Source: Synergistaceae bacterium
GTDB taxonomy: Bacteria > Synergistota > Synergistia > Synergistales > Aminobacteriaceae
DNA: 6,101 nt
Reading direction: 5' to 3'
Assembly: GCA_017475805.1 (NCBI GenBank)
Contig: JAFVEW010000062.1
Location: 1 to 6,101 of the forward strand
The notes under the pieces were generated by a model, which saw only the letters and a program-made list of their open reading frames with translations, searched no databases and was not told where the DNA came from. Of the stretch, positions 4,874 to 6,101 are shown one piece after another (positions within the stretch are counted from its first letter, which is position 1; each line of letters opens with the position of its first letter). The position numbers were made by a program, and so were the translations under genes.

Positions 4874-5995
4874 ATGAAAAAGATTTTAACATCCGCAGTT
4901 CTTATTTTGGCTATGACTTCAAGCGCATTCGGTGCAGCTTTCAAAATCGGAGGCACAGGCCCTCTCACTGGCGGTGCGGCTATCTACGGCAATGCTGCTA
5001 AGAACGGTGCGCAAATCGCAGTAGACGAAATTAACGCTATGGGCGGAGATATTCAGTTTGAACTTCGTTATGAAGACGATACTCATGACGCTGAAAAAGC
5101 CGTCAACGCTTATAACGCTCTCAAAGACTGGGGAATGCAGATTTCTTTAGGTTCAGTAACCTCAAAACCTGCGGAAGCTACAGCAGCTGAAAATTTCTCA
5201 GACAGAATTTTTGCTCTCACTCCGTCAGCTTCATCAGCAGCAGTAACTGAAGGCAAAGATAACGTTTTCCAAATGTGTTTCGTTGACCCCAACCAGGGTA
5301 CAGCAAGCGCGAAATATATCGGAGACAGACAGCTCGCTAAGAAAGTCGCCGTTATCTGGAAGAATGACGACGTTTATTCAAAGGGCGTCTATGATACTTT
5401 CGTCGAGAACGCTCCGAAATACGGTCTTGAAATCGTAAGCGACATGGCTTTTGCTGACGGCAACGACACAGATTTTTCAGTTCAGCTTACAGACGCTCAG
5501 AACAAAGGCGCAGAACTTGTTTTCCTTCCGATGTATTATCAGCCCGCGAGCTTAATTTTCGCTCAGGCCGCCGCTATGGGTTATGCTCCTAAGTGGTTCG
5601 GAATTGACGGAATGGACGGAATTTTAACAATGGAAGGCTTTGACAAAGCACTCGCTGAAGGCGTTATGCTTTTAACACCGTTCAATGCTGACTCAAAAGA
5701 CGAAAAAACTCAGAAATTCGTAGCCGAGTATCAAAAGAGATTCGGCGAAATTCCTAATCAGTTTGCCGCCGACGGTTACGACTGTGTTTACGCTTACAAA
5801 GAAGCTCTCGAACTTTCAAAAGCTACGCCCGATATGGACGCTGAAACTATCTGTGCTAAGATGATTGAACAGTTCACGACAATGACTTTCAACGGTATCA
5901 CCGGCGATAACGTCAAATGGAGCGCAAACGGCGAAGTTACGAAAGACCCCAAAGGCATGGTAATCAAAGACGGTGCTTACGTTGGCCTTGACTAA
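4874..5995 (+). CDS. branched-chain amino acid ABC transporter substrate-binding protein (LivJ/LivK type)
   Basis: This 373-residue periplasmic binding protein of the Leu/Ile/Val-binding (type I fold, Peripla_BP_6) family would deliver amino acids to an ABC permease. Residues 1-20 are a Sec signal peptide (MKK, hydrophobic core ILTSAVLILAM, then SSAFG, probably cleaved before AAFKIGG). No lipobox cysteine follows, so it is soluble rather than a lipoprotein. The mature part starts with IGGTGPLTGGAAIYG and GAQIAVDEINAMGG, the family's opening motifs, and SVTSKPAEA and TPSASSAAVT contribute to the usual ligand cleft. ATG 4874 is chosen over an in-frame TTG at 4850 because AAGGAGG (4855-4861) would lie inside the longer form and the signal peptide begins at MKK. 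No permease or ATPase genes are in the window. The substrate is likely branched-chain amino acids given leuA next door, but the family also binds other amino acids, amides and aromatics. Confidence 0.92.
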   Translation: MKKILTSAVLILAMTSSAFGAAFKIGGTGPLTGGAAIYGNAAKNGAQIAVDEINAMGGDIQFELRYEDDTHDAEKAVNAYNALKDWGMQISLGSVTSKPAEATAAENFSDRIFALTPSASSAAVTEGKDNVFQMCFVDPNQGTASAKYIGDRQLAKKVAVIWKNDDVYSKGVYDTFVENAPKYGLEIVSDMAFADGNDTDFSVQLTDAQNKGAELVFLPMYYQPASLIFAQAAAMGYAPKWFGIDGMDGILTMEGFDKALAEGVMLLTPFNADSKDEKTQKFVAEYQKRFGEIPNQFAADGYDCVYAYKEALELSKATPDMDAETICAKMIEQFTTMTFNGITGDNVKWSANGEVTKDPKGMVIKDGAYVGLD

Positions 5996-6005
5996 TGACT
6001 AATAT

Positions 6006-6068
6006 AATTAGGAAGCAGGAAGTAAAAAAATTTATTAATTCCTAATTCCTCACTCCTAATTCCTAATT
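6006..6068. repeat. heptanucleotide repeat with inverted arm after the binding protein gene
   Basis: Positions 6041-6068 hold four 7-base units: CCTAATT, CCTCACT, CCTAATT, CCTAATT. Upstream, 6006-6023 carries the same heptad in inverse orientation (AATTAGG, then AAGCAGG), and it can pair with 6051-6068 at 13 of 18 positions around an A/T-rich loop. There is no T-run after the 3' arm, so it is not a standard terminator. It could be the edge of an intergenic repeat or small palindromic element. The rest of 5996-6101 shows no gene or other recognisable site. Confidence 0.6.
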
Positions 6069-6101
6069 AATAAAAGCAGTCTGGGAAACGCGGCCTTAAT
6101 A

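Overview
The window is low-GC (by eye near 40%), densely coded chromosomal DNA from a bacterium. The substrate-binding protein at the right end has a plain signal peptide and no lipobox cysteine, which points to a diderm with a periplasm. A low-GC, amino-acid-using diderm anaerobe such as a member of Synergistota would fit, but this assignment is only inference.

Layout. (1) 1-1275: the 3' three quarters of recN (DNA repair ATPase), cut by the left edge. (2) 1266-1718, minus strand: a MerR-family regulator that converges on recN with a 10-base overlap. (3) 1734-2984: two toxin-antitoxin modules in tandem. The first is an AbrB/MazE-fold antitoxin with a RelE/ParE-superfamily toxin. The second is an unrecognised 49-residue protein overlapping a Doc (Fic-fold) toxin. 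The two modules have unrelated genes but share an 84-bp 5' leader (78/84 identical) and a 30-bp 3' end (29/30 identical), so each looks like a cassette of about 625 bp with swapped cargo. (4) 2959-3218: a near-consensus promoter inside the second 3' repeat, a 25-codon leucine-rich leader peptide, mutually exclusive RNA hairpins and an intrinsic terminator. Together these read as a translation-coupled attenuator. (5) 3219-4754: leuA, 2-isopropylmalate synthase. (6) 4874-5995: a LivJ/LivK-type branched-chain amino acid binding protein. (7) 5996-6101: an AT-rich tail with a heptanucleotide repeat.

How the parts work together. leuA (leucine synthesis) and the Liv-type binding protein (possible leucine uptake) form a leucine-supply neighbourhood. 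leuA appears to be controlled by ribosome stalling at leucine codons. The toxin-antitoxin pair lies directly upstream, and the leuA promoter overlaps the end of the doc gene, so the toxin cassettes abut, and perhaps donated, the promoter of a housekeeping operon. The terminator in the leuA leader would also stop read-through from the doc operon.

The most interesting points are the cassette-like flanks of the two toxin-antitoxin modules, the 49-residue candidate antitoxin, and the leucine attenuator.
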